This document shows, in pieces, positions 46,972-54,846 of a stretch of 64,000 bases of DNA. Source of the stretch: DATCJA01 sp963734635 (GTDB lineage Bacteria > Acidobacteriota > Vicinamibacteria > Vicinamibacterales > UBA2999); NCBI GenBank assembly GCA_963734635.1, contig CAVTIA010000011.1, positions 248,001-312,000 on the forward strand, in the 5' to 3' direction. Below the pieces are notes generated by a model. It had not been told where the DNA came from. It saw only the letters and a list, made by a program, of their open reading frames with translations, and made no database searches. Made by a program: the position numbers and the translations under genes. Position 1 is the stretch's first letter, and each line of letters begins with the position of its first letter.

Positions 46972-48122
46972 TACTGAATCCGTTTCTGGACGTGCAACAC
47001 GGCGCGCGACAGCACGTCAGCGATCCGCTCGCCCGCGCGGCCGTCACCGTACAAGTGGGCGGGCGTATAGGAACCTCGCGCGAGTTGGCGTCGAACAGCG
47101 TCCGCGATCGCGGTGCGATCGTGACCGACGTCGATGACGTTTGGACCACGCTCGCGGCCATCCTGCCTCGTTCCGATATTGACGGCGGGCGTACCCATGA
47201 ACGCGCCTTCCCGAAGCGGCGCGCTGGAGTTACCCACCAGACACGCAGCACCCTGCATCAGGCGCAGGTATGTTTCCACGGGGAAATTCTTGTAGAACCG
47301 GATGTACTCGGGCTTGTACTTTTCGCGGAACTTGCGCATGCCGCGCGAGATGTCCTCCGAACCCGCATCGACATTGGGCCACAACATCACGGTCGGCATC
47401 TGTAGATCGTGCAGCGCCATGAGGGTTTCGGTGATTTGATGCTCGGCTTGTCCGTACTCCGTGGTGACAGGATGCTGGCTGACGAGTAGAAACGGCTGGT
47501 CTGTCGTGATGTGCCCGCCGACGCCTTCACGCTCCAGCCATTCCGCGTCGAGCGCCGCACTGCCGTTGCCGACCACTTCCGCCACCAGGTCGATCCGCGG
47601 GCATCCGACGACATGAACCGTGTCGGGATCCTCGCCCAGACGGACGATGCGATCGGCCGCGCCCCTGTTCGCGGGAAAATGCAGGTGCGCGAGCTTGGTA
47701 ATCGCGTGGCGGATGCTCTCGTCGATCGTCCCGGTCACCTCACCGCCCATCGTGTGCGCGAGCGGAATGTTCATGTAGGCGCTTGCTACCGCCGTCGCCA
47801 TCGTCTCGAAGCGATCGCCGACCGTGACGACTACATCGGGCTTGAGCAGCTCGAACAGCGTCGGCAGCTCCAGCAGCCCGAGGCCCGTCGATTTCGCCAT
47901 CGTAACGGGAGTCTCGCCTTCCACAATCATGTTGACGCGAGCATCCGGGACGAAGCCGTCGCGTTCGATGACCTCGACCACTGATCCAAACCGATCGAGG
48001 AGCGCTGACGCGCCCACGATGATCTGGAGATGAAGCTCAGCGTGCGCGCGCACGGCGCGCATGACGGATTTGATGCTGCCGTAGTTCGCGCGCGAACCGA
48101 TGACGACGCAGACCTTACGCAC
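46968..48122 (-). CDS. UDP-GlcNAc 2-epimerase, hydrolysing (NeuC/LegG-like, copy 2)
   Basis: 384 residues. VCVVIGSRANYGSIKSVMRA, MIVEGETPVTMAKSTGLGLLEL, VVTVGDRFETMATAV, HTMGGEVTGTIDESIRHAITKLAHLHF, SQHPVTTEYGQAE, LWPNVDAGSED, GNSSAPLREGAFMGTPAVNIGTRQDGRERG. Same enzyme class as copy 1 but only moderately similar, so different N-acyl or deoxy substrates are possible. GTG 48122 overlaps the deacetylase stop by 8 bp; the longer frame shadows the deacetylase gene. Next to a formyltransferase and a NeuA-like gene. Confidence 0.88.
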   Translation of the reverse strand: MRKVCVVIGSRANYGSIKSVMRAVRAHAELHLQIIVGASALLDRFGSVVEVIERDGFVPDARVNMIVEGETPVTMAKSTGLGLLELPTLFELLKPDVVVTVGDRFETMATAVASAYMNIPLAHTMGGEVTGTIDESIRHAITKLAHLHFPANRGAADRIVRLGEDPDTVHVVGCPRIDLVAEVVGNGSAALDAEWLEREGVGGHITTDQPFLLVSQHPVTTEYGQAEHQITETLMALHDLQMPTVMLWPNVDAGSEDISRGMRKFREKYKPEYIRFYKNFPVETYLRLMQGAACLVGNSSAPLREGAFMGTPAVNIGTRQDGRERGPNVIDVGHDRTAIADAVRRQLARGSYTPAHLYGDGRAGERIADVLSRAVLHVQKRIQY

Positions 48123-49065
48123 CTGCGGGCACCTCCTGCAGGCGCGCAACGTCACGCGTATCGAAGCGCGGCAACTCGTACCGGGATTCCTGCCCGACGA
48201 TCGCCTCGCGACGAACCGTGTTGAACGCCATCGAATAACCGAACTCCGCGAGTGTTTCGAGCGTCTCGGCGTTGTAGGTGTGCGGGAATCCGTAGGGATA
48301 ACAGAACGACACCGCCGTCTGGTCCGTGAGGTCTCTGATGGCCTGCGTACCATTGCGCAGCTCGTCGCGCTGCTCGTCGCGTGTCAACCTCGAGAGGACG
48401 GGATGAGACTCGGTGTGGAAACCAAAGGTCATTCCTCCGCTTGCCATTTCGCGGATCTGGCGCGACGAGAGATAGAGCGTGCGGGCGAACGCGTCGCTGT
48501 CGCCTATGTGACGCACGAACGACGCCGAAAGAACCCGGTCTGCCACCGGGTATGGAGCTTCGTAATTCAGAATCCGCTTGATCCGGACGTCCGGCGCCTC
48601 ATCGTATCGATAGATGCCTTCGCGGCCATCCACTGAAGCTGCGATGGACACGCCCTCGTCGCTCAAAGCAGCTCCCACTTCCCGCGCGAAACGTTCCGCG
48701 CCCAGCCGGCTCAGTAGAAAGTGCGTCTTGTGCACGTTCGCCAGCATTGGCCGGTCGCCGAGAGTAGAACCCACAAGGAAGAAGATGCCTCCGAGGCCAC
48801 GCGAACGCAGAACGGGAAATACGTACTCGTAGTGGTCGATGAATCCATCGTCGAAGGTGAGCAGAGCGGTTGGCCTGTTGAAGCCGACGCCGGTGCGAAC
48901 GGCCCGTTCGAACGTTGAGCCATCGATGACATCGAAGCGCATTTGCAGCCAGTCGAGCTGCGCAGCAAACGCTGAAGGCGACAGCGCCTTGATGTCCGGA
49001 AACTCTGTTCGCTCGACGTCGCGGACGTAGTGGTAGAAAACGATCGTACAGCCAACGCCGATCAC
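48115..49065 (-). CDS. Polysaccharide deacetylase family protein
   Basis: 316 residues. NodB-homology domain: TALLTFDDGFIDHYEYVFPVL contains the TFDDG base and metal Asp, and FGFHTESHPVLSRL carries the second metal motif H-T-x-S-H. FCYPYGFPHTYNAETL provides the later motif. There is no signal peptide, so it acts in the cytoplasm on a precursor sugar or lipid-linked intermediate. GTG 49065 overlaps the formyltransferase stop as GTGA and starts MIGVGCTIVFYHYVRD, the usual domain beginning. Removal of an acetyl group followed by formylation by the adjacent enzyme is an attractive reading. Confidence 0.86.
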   Translation of the reverse strand: MIGVGCTIVFYHYVRDVERTEFPDIKALSPSAFAAQLDWLQMRFDVIDGSTFERAVRTGVGFNRPTALLTFDDGFIDHYEYVFPVLRSRGLGGIFFLVGSTLGDRPMLANVHKTHFLLSRLGAERFAREVGAALSDEGVSIAASVDGREGIYRYDEAPDVRIKRILNYEAPYPVADRVLSASFVRHIGDSDAFARTLYLSSRQIREMASGGMTFGFHTESHPVLSRLTRDEQRDELRNGTQAIRDLTDQTAVSFCYPYGFPHTYNAETLETLAEFGYSMAFNTVRREAIVGQESRYELPRFDTRDVARLQEVPAGA

Positions 49066-49868
49066 ACCACCTGCTCCAGTTCGATCAGCCTCAATGCCGC
49101 ATCTCGAGCGGTTCGCGCCGCCAGATACTCCTGAATCATGCCAGTCTCGAAATTGCGATACAGCGCGCGCACAGCGTCCGCATTGAAATCCTTTCGCTGG
49201 TACAGCCGTCCACCTTGCCACTGTGGCACCGCGCGCGTCGTGCCGGCAACGTGCGCCGATGCCGCTCGGAGCAGCATTTGCGCGGCAGCGACGATCGTCT
49301 TGTTACCCACATCGTGAGGACCGTCGGCCGAGTCGATACACGGCCGCGCGTGCGCAAGGATGGGTCCCGTATCGATGCCCTCGTCGAGGTAATGGATTGT
49401 GGCGCCGACGTACTCGGGCTGTCGGTTCACGAGCGGCCAGAAATTGGTGCCCGCGCCGCGATAGTACGGCGATACCCCGAGGTGGATGTTGATGATTCGT
49501 CCCCCGAATTCCGACAGCAATGGATTGCGAAGGATCCCTGTCCCGAAGACCAGCACGACATCGGGACGGGCCGCGGCCATCAACGCGACCTCCGCAGAAT
49601 CGCTGCACGCCCCGGCGGGCACCGTCCGATGCAGCACGCCGCGATCGATTCTGACTTCTGTGTCCGAAAAGAAATAGCGCTCCTCCGATGCGTCCCGGTC
49701 GGCAAAATGCCGCTCGATGATCAGGTGGTCCTCCGCACCGCGCGCGTACCGTTCGGGTCGAAACGTCTTTTCTTCCTGCCACACGCCGACCAGCTCGCAG
49801 CTCGCCGCCGCCGCGTTAGCGACGAACACGTGACGTCGGAACGTGCTGGTTAGCAGAATCGCCCTCAT
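49062..49868 (-). CDS. Formyltransferase family protein (amino-sugar N-formyltransferase-like)
   Basis: 268 residues. PurN/Fmt-type fold using 10-formyltetrahydrofolate: VVLVFGTGILRNPLL, the catalytic Asn and His in INIHLGVSPYYRGAG, TNFWPLVNRQPEYVGATIHYLDEG, and the catalytic Asp in IDTGPIL. The N-terminus (MRAILLTSTFRRHVFVANA) is not the PurN start, and the context of nucleotide-sugar genes suggests formylation of an amino sugar, as in WbkC- or VioF-type enzymes; however, the substrate cannot be read from sequence. Overlaps both neighbours by 4 bp. Confidence 0.82.
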   Translation of the reverse strand: MRAILLTSTFRRHVFVANAAAASCELVGVWQEEKTFRPERYARGAEDHLIIERHFADRDASEERYFFSDTEVRIDRGVLHRTVPAGACSDSAEVALMAAARPDVVLVFGTGILRNPLLSEFGGRIINIHLGVSPYYRGAGTNFWPLVNRQPEYVGATIHYLDEGIDTGPILAHARPCIDSADGPHDVGNKTIVAAAQMLLRAASAHVAGTTRAVPQWQGGRLYQRKDFNADAVRALYRNFETGMIQEYLAARTARDAALRLIELEQVV

Positions 49869-51046
49869 GCCGGCAACAGCGCTCCCAACGTGAGCTGCAC
49901 GATGCTCGTCTGAGTGACATCGAGGGGTATCAGTGCACCCGCACCGATCTGGCCGAACGCGCGCTGCGCTGCATACAGGTGATGCTGCTTGAAGGACGGC
50001 TTGGAATAAAACGCCACTGCAGGCACGCGGTAGAGCGGCGCGAGATACGAGTAGCCACCATAGGTGCCGACGAAGGCGCGGGCGCGGGCGATCACGGCGC
50101 TCTGAAGAGCCAGATTGCTCTCGGGCCTGGCACTCTCTGCGATCGTGATGACCCGGTCCGCTCTGTCCGGGATCCAGTCGCGATGCTCGTCAACACTCAC
50201 GCCAGGGTTGAGGATGACGATTGCGGTCCGCTCAGCCAGTGACGTAACCACGCTGCGTGCGAACGCCTGGTTCTCCGGACTGGCGGGGAAACATTCGTTG
50301 AAGTAGAACCGGACGGCGACGTAGTCCGAGGGTAGGCTGGGCTCCGCGACACCGTCAGGAGGCTCGATTAGCTGATGACGGGTGAATTGATCGATCTGCG
50401 CATAGCCGGACTCATCGCTCCAGTACGACGCGAAGAGTCGATGCATCAAGCCGGGATGGAGCACGTCGACCGGCACGTCGCCACGATGCCGACTGACGGC
50501 TTCAACGATGCGCTCGTCGAAGGCGCCGGGCTTGCGATGCTTGCGCTTCTCGTCGGACACGGCACAGCGAAACTCTTCAGGAGCAAACAAAGCGAGTATG
50601 TCGGTGTACGCAGTCGTAGGCGGCCCATACCAAGACGCCACTCCACCGCGTGAGACGATCAGCTCACGCTCCGGAGGGATCGCCCAATGTGCACGTACCC
50701 ACCGGATGAAGGGAATCCAGTACAGCAGCTCGAAGCCAACTTCTCCTGTCCAGGGACCTATCAGAATCCGGCGTTCACCGGAGACGATCTGATCGATTCG
50801 GTCGAACAGCCACTGAGCGGGGTGCTGAGGCGTCGTGGCCCTCACCGCCTGGCGCAGCTCCCGAAGGTCCTTCGCGGTCGGTTGTTCGGCGACGGCGCGC
50901 GCAAGATCGGTCAATCGTCTGTCGAGGGACGTCAGTGAATGGCGGTCGGTCTCTTCGAGCTTCCGAATGGTCTTCTCGAGCCCCGCTAGACGCTCATTGA
51001 CGAACCGTCCGCTGAAAGCCGCCGCGATGCGTCGCAACACGTTCAC
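49865..51046 (-). CDS. Family B protein (copy 6), putative GT-B glycosyltransferase
   Basis: 393 residues, intact. After a coiled-coil-like N-terminus (RLAGLEKTIRKLEE and further heptads to about residue 80) comes IGPWTGEVGFELLYWIPFIRW, IVSRGGVASWYG, LHPGLMHRLFASYW, VRFYFNECFPASPEN, ILNPGVSVDEHRDW, QSAVIARARAFVGTYGGYSYLAP. The most complete guide to the family together with copy 5. GTG 51046 overlaps the family A stop as GTGA; the longer frame only shadows that gene. Paired directly with family A copy 4, which suggests that A and B proteins act in the same assembly. Confidence 0.62.
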   Translation of the reverse strand: MNVLRRIAAAFSGRFVNERLAGLEKTIRKLEETDRHSLTSLDRRLTDLARAVAEQPTAKDLRELRQAVRATTPQHPAQWLFDRIDQIVSGERRILIGPWTGEVGFELLYWIPFIRWVRAHWAIPPERELIVSRGGVASWYGPPTTAYTDILALFAPEEFRCAVSDEKRKHRKPGAFDERIVEAVSRHRGDVPVDVLHPGLMHRLFASYWSDESGYAQIDQFTRHQLIEPPDGVAEPSLPSDYVAVRFYFNECFPASPENQAFARSVVTSLAERTAIVILNPGVSVDEHRDWIPDRADRVITIAESARPESNLALQSAVIARARAFVGTYGGYSYLAPLYRVPAVAFYSKPSFKQHHLYAAQRAFGQIGAGALIPLDVTQTSIVQLTLGALLPA

Positions 51047-52674
51047 CTGCGAGCGCGGAGAGGACGCAGAACGATCTCGCGCCACTGCTTCGCCTGCTTG
51101 ACTCCGCGGTTTACCGAGAGTCGCGCCGTCCGGCCGACGCGCTTCGTCGTTCTCCGAGTAATCTTCCTGCTCCTTCGCAGCAGCCATCGCATCGGATGGG
51201 GCCGCTGAAGCCACGCGCCGATCATCCCGATCAAGGCGCCGGCCAGCACCACTGGGCGAAGGAGATATGTCGCCACCGGCGTCGGCTGCGGCGCCGGAGC
51301 GGCAGCGGCGGCCAATCGCTCAACCATGTCGACGAAGATTGGCGTCGCCGGCCGATTGACTCCATGGGGGCGGACGAAAGATGAAATGAACCGCTGCTGC
51401 TCGGCGTGCGCCGCTGCCGGATCTCGAAGGCACTCGCTCAACTGGCGGACGTGCTCGTCGACCGTCGATGCAATCCGGACGCAGCCGCCGTTCTCCGAGG
51501 CCAGGTAGTGAAAGTGAATCAAGCCTTGCTGGGTGCCGGCGAACTCCTCGGCGAGCATCGAGAAGACGGGCCGCCCGATAATCGCCGCTTCGATCATGGC
51601 GCTTGTGTTGATGCCGACCACCGCCGCCGAGTGATAGATCGAATCGAAATAGTCGGCGCGGTTCACCTCGTCCACCGGGCTGTAGTTGGTACGCGGAAAA
51701 AACACCGCACCGGGTATACCGGCCAGCGGGTCCGGGTCCCATGCGTGGCAGTTGTACGGGTACGGTCGGACAAGGACGTTGACTGACTGGAGCATCGGAT
51801 CCCCGCGCGACCGAAGAGCCGCAATCCATCTGAGGACGAACGCTACCTCTGCGCGCGATTCTGAAATGAAGCCGGACGATCCGGTGAACAGCAGAAACGG
51901 ACGCGTATCGGGCAGGCCGACGCGTGCGCAGAAAGCGGCGCGCTCGCGCGTGGCCTGCGTGACGAACCATCGGTCGAACAACTGGGCGCCAGTGATGGCA
52001 ATCTTGTCCGCCGGGATGTAGTGGTATTCCTGCGCCTCACGCTTCTGTGCCTCGTTCCAGACGATGACCAGATCGGGCTCGATGCGCAGCAACCCCTTGT
52101 TGGTCAGATTGTCCCAGCTCGCGACACAGACCGCGGTCCGCACGCCGCACGCTTGCGCGGCCTTGATGACGTCCACCTGATCGGAGCCGCAATCGACCAG
52201 CGGCGACACGAGCACGACGTCCGGCGCCTCGCGCTGGAGAAAGTCGACAATCGGCTGGTGCACCGGAACCGCCCTCTCGATCATTGCGAGGCAACGCTCG
52301 AGCACTCGTACCGCCGCCGGAGGGAGCCGCCGGATCCGATCCATCCAGCCATAGGCCACCGGCAGCGCCTTGCGCTTCATGCGCGCGCGAGCCGCACTCG
52401 CCCCGGCAAACCGCGGGTGAAAATACCGGACGAAATCCATCGTCCCCCGCACACCGTACGCGATGCGACCCCACATGCCTTCGTTCTTCGGCACGAGCCC
52501 GAGCACGCGCACGCGCCCCCCGATGGCCCCCAGACTTCGCAGCCCACCTAGCTTCTTGACGTTGGCGTTGTTGAAAGCGATCGCCACGGCGTGGCCACGA
52601 GCGACACACTCTTCGACCACGGAGTCGAAGAACCGCAGATACTCGGCGGAGTCCCAAACGAACAGCACTTTCAT
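51043..52674 (-). CDS. Family A protein (copy 4), putative GT-B glycosyltransferase; first gene of leftward array
   Basis: 543 residues, intact. MKVLFVWDSAEYLRFFDSVV, ARGHAVAIAFN, FVRYFHPRFA, LVSPLVDCGSDQVDVIK, ASWDNLTNKGLLR, VWNEAQKREAQ, AITGAQLFDRWF, LLFTGSSGFISES, LVRPYPYNCHAWD, DYFDSIYHSAAVVGINTSAM, GLIHFHYLA, FVRPHGVNRPATPIFVDMVE and a very basic tail. Compared with copies 1-3 it has DNLTNKG in place of DHLSSK, a variant shared with copy 6. ATG 52674 follows a ~350-nt leader with promoter and ops-like hairpin; no strong ribosome site is visible, but a small leader frame ends ATGA on this start. Confidence 0.62.
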   Translation of the reverse strand: MKVLFVWDSAEYLRFFDSVVEECVARGHAVAIAFNNANVKKLGGLRSLGAIGGRVRVLGLVPKNEGMWGRIAYGVRGTMDFVRYFHPRFAGASAARARMKRKALPVAYGWMDRIRRLPPAAVRVLERCLAMIERAVPVHQPIVDFLQREAPDVVLVSPLVDCGSDQVDVIKAAQACGVRTAVCVASWDNLTNKGLLRIEPDLVIVWNEAQKREAQEYHYIPADKIAITGAQLFDRWFVTQATRERAAFCARVGLPDTRPFLLFTGSSGFISESRAEVAFVLRWIAALRSRGDPMLQSVNVLVRPYPYNCHAWDPDPLAGIPGAVFFPRTNYSPVDEVNRADYFDSIYHSAAVVGINTSAMIEAAIIGRPVFSMLAEEFAGTQQGLIHFHYLASENGGCVRIASTVDEHVRQLSECLRDPAAAHAEQQRFISSFVRPHGVNRPATPIFVDMVERLAAAAAPAPQPTPVATYLLRPVVLAGALIGMIGAWLQRPHPMRWLLRRSRKITRRTTKRVGRTARLSVNRGVKQAKQWREIVLRPLRARR

Positions 52675-52850
52675 CGCGCGTTCACCAGACGTCCGCAGGC
52701 GTGATTCGCCCCCATTCCGGCCACAGCGTGGCAGCGGGAAGCCGCGCGCCGAGAGATCGATGTGCGAAGCCGTCGCGATTGAGCGGAAGAGACATGTCGC
52801 AAGCCCAAGGCGCGTGGGCCCTGGCTGCTTCCAGGCCGTACACTCGCCGA

Positions 52851-52870
52851 GGCGGTACAAGCTACCGCCC
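52851..52870 (-). promoter_or_regulatory. ops-like hairpin (possible RfaH/NusG-paralogue recruitment site)
   Basis: On the leftward transcript strand the leader reads GGGCGGTAGCTTGTACCGCC. The core at 52869-52858, GGCGGTAGCTTG, matches the Escherichia coli ops element (GGCGGTAGCGTG) at 11 of 12 positions, and GGCGGTA pairs perfectly with TACCGCC to make the small hairpin typical of ops. It lies about 150 nt after the predicted transcription start and 180 nt before the first gene of a 42.7-kb glycan array, the position in which ops works. Protein partner not in the window. Confidence 0.5.
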
Positions 52871-52883
52871 TCTCACCTACAGA

Positions 52884-52922
52884 CGAGGTGTGCAAAAGTG
52901 TGAAACAAACGCACACACCTCG
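52884..52922 (-). other. 9-bp stem-loop in the operon leader
   Basis: CGAGGTGTG (52884-52892) is perfectly complementary to CACACCTCG (52914-52922) around a 21-nt loop. In the leftward transcript it comes just before the ops-like hairpin. No T-tract follows, so it is not an intrinsic terminator; it may be a pause, protein-binding or attenuation structure. Confidence 0.45.
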
Positions 52923-53028
52923 ACCACTGCCCTAAAACGACGAATCTGAGTCCTGGACGCCGTGCGCCGGCGAAACTGGTCTCGCGATATATGTCGCGCG
53001 GATGTGATGTGCGTTGCTAACTCGTAGA

Positions 53029-53058
53029 TAATATGAGATTTGAACAAAGAGGGTCAAC
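53029..53058 (-). promoter_or_regulatory. Sigma-70-type promoter for the leftward glycan array
   Basis: Read leftward: TTGACC (-35, 53058-53053, five of six to consensus), an 18-bp spacer, and TATTAT (-10, 53034-53029, five of six). Predicted start is near 53022, giving a leader of about 350 nt before ATG 52674. It is the best promoter match I found in the window and lies in its most AT-rich patch. Confidence 0.6.
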
Positions 53059-53205
53059 AAAATCGGACGGGTACGCTTTTTGTTCGCCTTTAAGATCCGA
53101 CCCCTCGCCCAACTGATGTCTAGTGCTGCGCGAGCGACAAAGTGAGAAGTCGCACGAGGTCTACCGTCCACGCACGCACCTGGTCGGCCGACGAGGAATA
53201 GGCCT

Positions 53206-54837
53206 TTGCGAATTCTCTTCTCTGTCCGCACACCCGCAAATGTTCGACAGTACGAGGCGGTGCTCCGTACGCTCGCCGCACGCGGGCACCAGGTGCAGCT
53301 CGTCAAGGAGCCATTCTGGGGTAAATGGCCCGCATTCGTGCTGGCGCTTGCGGAAACGTGCCCGGGCATTCGACTGGAGACGTTGCCCGCCCTCAAACAC
53401 GACGAGCTGTGGGAAGTCGCGACACACCTTCGTCGAGCGCGCTTCTATATGCGGTTCTTCGGACCCGCGTTCCGAAACGCGCCCGGGCTGCTTTCCCGCG
53501 CTCGCAAACGAGCGCCAGAATGGACCGTCCGGCTTGCAGAAACCGCTGGGCCCCCAGGTCGCTGGTTTCTTATGTGGCTTTTCGACCTTTTCGAACAATC
53601 CACGCGCACTGCGGCAATCCTTCACCCGTTCCTTCGCGACCATAATCCCGATCTCGTTGTCGCCACACCACTCGTCGTGCTGAGGACCGCGCAGCTCGAC
53701 CTGATCCGAGCGGCCCTCGAGCTCGGCATTCGCAACGTTTTCGCAGCGGCAAGCTGGGACCACCTGTCGAGTAAAGGCCTGCTGAATTTCACGCCCCAAC
53801 GGGTCCTCGTGTGGAACGATGTCCAGAAAGACGAGGCAATCGACCTGCACGACCTGCCCGCCGACCGGATCGTCGTGACCGGCGCTCAAGTGTTCGACGA
53901 TTGGTTCGACAAGAAGCCATCAACCTCGCGCGAGGCGTTCTGCGCACGCCTGGGACTGCGTTCCGACCGGCCCATCCTGCTCTACGTCTGCTCGTCGTTG
54001 CTCGAGGCCAGCCCTGAAGAGCCCGCTTTCATACTGCGGTGGATTCGCCAGCTCCGCGAAAGTCAACATCCGGTTCTTCGGGAGTGCGGCATATTGGTGC
54101 GTCGCCATCCGGAGCGCGCAGAGGGTTGGGATGGGATCGACTTCGCCGGGCTGGACAACGTAGTCTGCTGGCCACCACTGGGCGATTCACCGGTGGACGA
54201 GCGGTCGAAAACCGACTATTTCGATTCCATGTACCACGCGGCTGCGGTAGTCGGCCTCAACACCAGCGCGATGATCGAGGCTGCCATTGTTGGTCGACCG
54301 GTGCACACCGTGCTGTTGCCCGAGTTCCGGGACAACCAGGAAGGGACGCTGCACTTTCACTATCTGCTGGATGGCCCGAACGCCTTGTTGCGCGCCACGA
54401 GGTCACTCGACGAGCATGCCTGCGACCTGGCGGGGATCCTTGAAGGTCGCGACCCCGATCCGGCGCGCAGCGCGCGTTTTGTCGGCGCTTTCGTCAGGCC
54501 GCGTGGCATCGACGTTCCATCGACGACTCGCCTGGTTGAGGAATTGGAGGCCGTGGGCTCAAGCCCTGCTCCCCTACCAGTTCCGGTGCCGTTTCTGGTG
54601 CGACTGATGGGGCCGTTGATCCGGCGTCTCCTCCAGCCCTATGCGAAGGCTGTGGCCGAGCAGATCCGTCTCGCTCAGGAGGAAGCGCGGCGTCGGGGCG
54701 AGCAGCGGCTGCTCGAACACCGCCGATCCAAGGAACCGATGCTCATCGAGTATCGGCGACGGCGTCTGGAAGAGCATCGGCGTCGCAAGGAGGAAGCCGC
54801 CCAGGCAAGCAGCGGTCTCGGCGATCGCGTTACCTGA
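53206..54837 (+). CDS. Family A protein (copy 5), putative GT-B glycosyltransferase
   Basis: 543 residues, intact, the only family A copy on the plus strand. (M)RILFSVRTPANVRQYEAVL, TLAARGHQVQLVKEP, LVVATPLVVLRTAQLDLIR, ASWDHLSSKGLLN, VWNDVQKDEAIDL, VVTGAQVFDDWFDKKPS, LLYVCSSLLEAS, LVRRHPERAEGWD, DYFDSMYHAAAVVGLNTSAM, GTLHFHYLL, FVRPRGIDVPSTTRLVEELE. A polybasic helical tail (repeated RRR/EEHRRRKEE) ends the protein. The start is TTG 53206, preceded by GAGGA at 9-nt spacing and aligned with the other copies. An oxygenase gene follows 9 bp later, so the two form a small operon. Confidence 0.62.
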   Translation: MRILFSVRTPANVRQYEAVLRTLAARGHQVQLVKEPFWGKWPAFVLALAETCPGIRLETLPALKHDELWEVATHLRRARFYMRFFGPAFRNAPGLLSRARKRAPEWTVRLAETAGPPGRWFLMWLFDLFEQSTRTAAILHPFLRDHNPDLVVATPLVVLRTAQLDLIRAALELGIRNVFAAASWDHLSSKGLLNFTPQRVLVWNDVQKDEAIDLHDLPADRIVVTGAQVFDDWFDKKPSTSREAFCARLGLRSDRPILLYVCSSLLEASPEEPAFILRWIRQLRESQHPVLRECGILVRRHPERAEGWDGIDFAGLDNVVCWPPLGDSPVDERSKTDYFDSMYHAAAVVGLNTSAMIEAAIVGRPVHTVLLPEFRDNQEGTLHFHYLLDGPNALLRATRSLDEHACDLAGILEGRDPDPARSARFVGAFVRPRGIDVPSTTRLVEELEAVGSSPAPLPVPVPFLVRLMGPLIRRLLQPYAKAVAEQIRLAQEEARRRGEQRLLEHRRSKEPMLIEYRRRRLEEHRRRKEEAAQASSGLGDRVT

Positions 54838-54846
54838 TTCTTCTCG

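Larger units (their letters stand above)
52675..53205. other. Divergent 531-bp intergenic region
   Basis: AT content rises sharply around 53015-53100, unlike the GC-rich genes on both sides. It contains the leftward promoter, a 9-bp stem-loop and the ops-like hairpin listed separately. A leftward 81-codon frame (GTG 52916 to TGA 52671) ends as ATGA on the family A start but has no protein-like composition. I see no convincing promoter for the rightward gene at 53206, although GAGGA at 53192-53196 is a suitable ribosome site for its TTG start. Confidence 0.6.

Noticed and set aside
47786..47793. A second GGCGGTAG (minus strand) inside NeuC copy 2
   Set aside because: It encodes conserved residues of the enzyme, has no pairing hairpin and is far inside the operon; about two chance 8-mers are expected in the window.
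48115..49221. Deacetylase start at the longest frame end (49221)
   Set aside because: It would overlap the formyltransferase by 160 bp; GTG 49065 gives a GTGA junction and the normal domain start.
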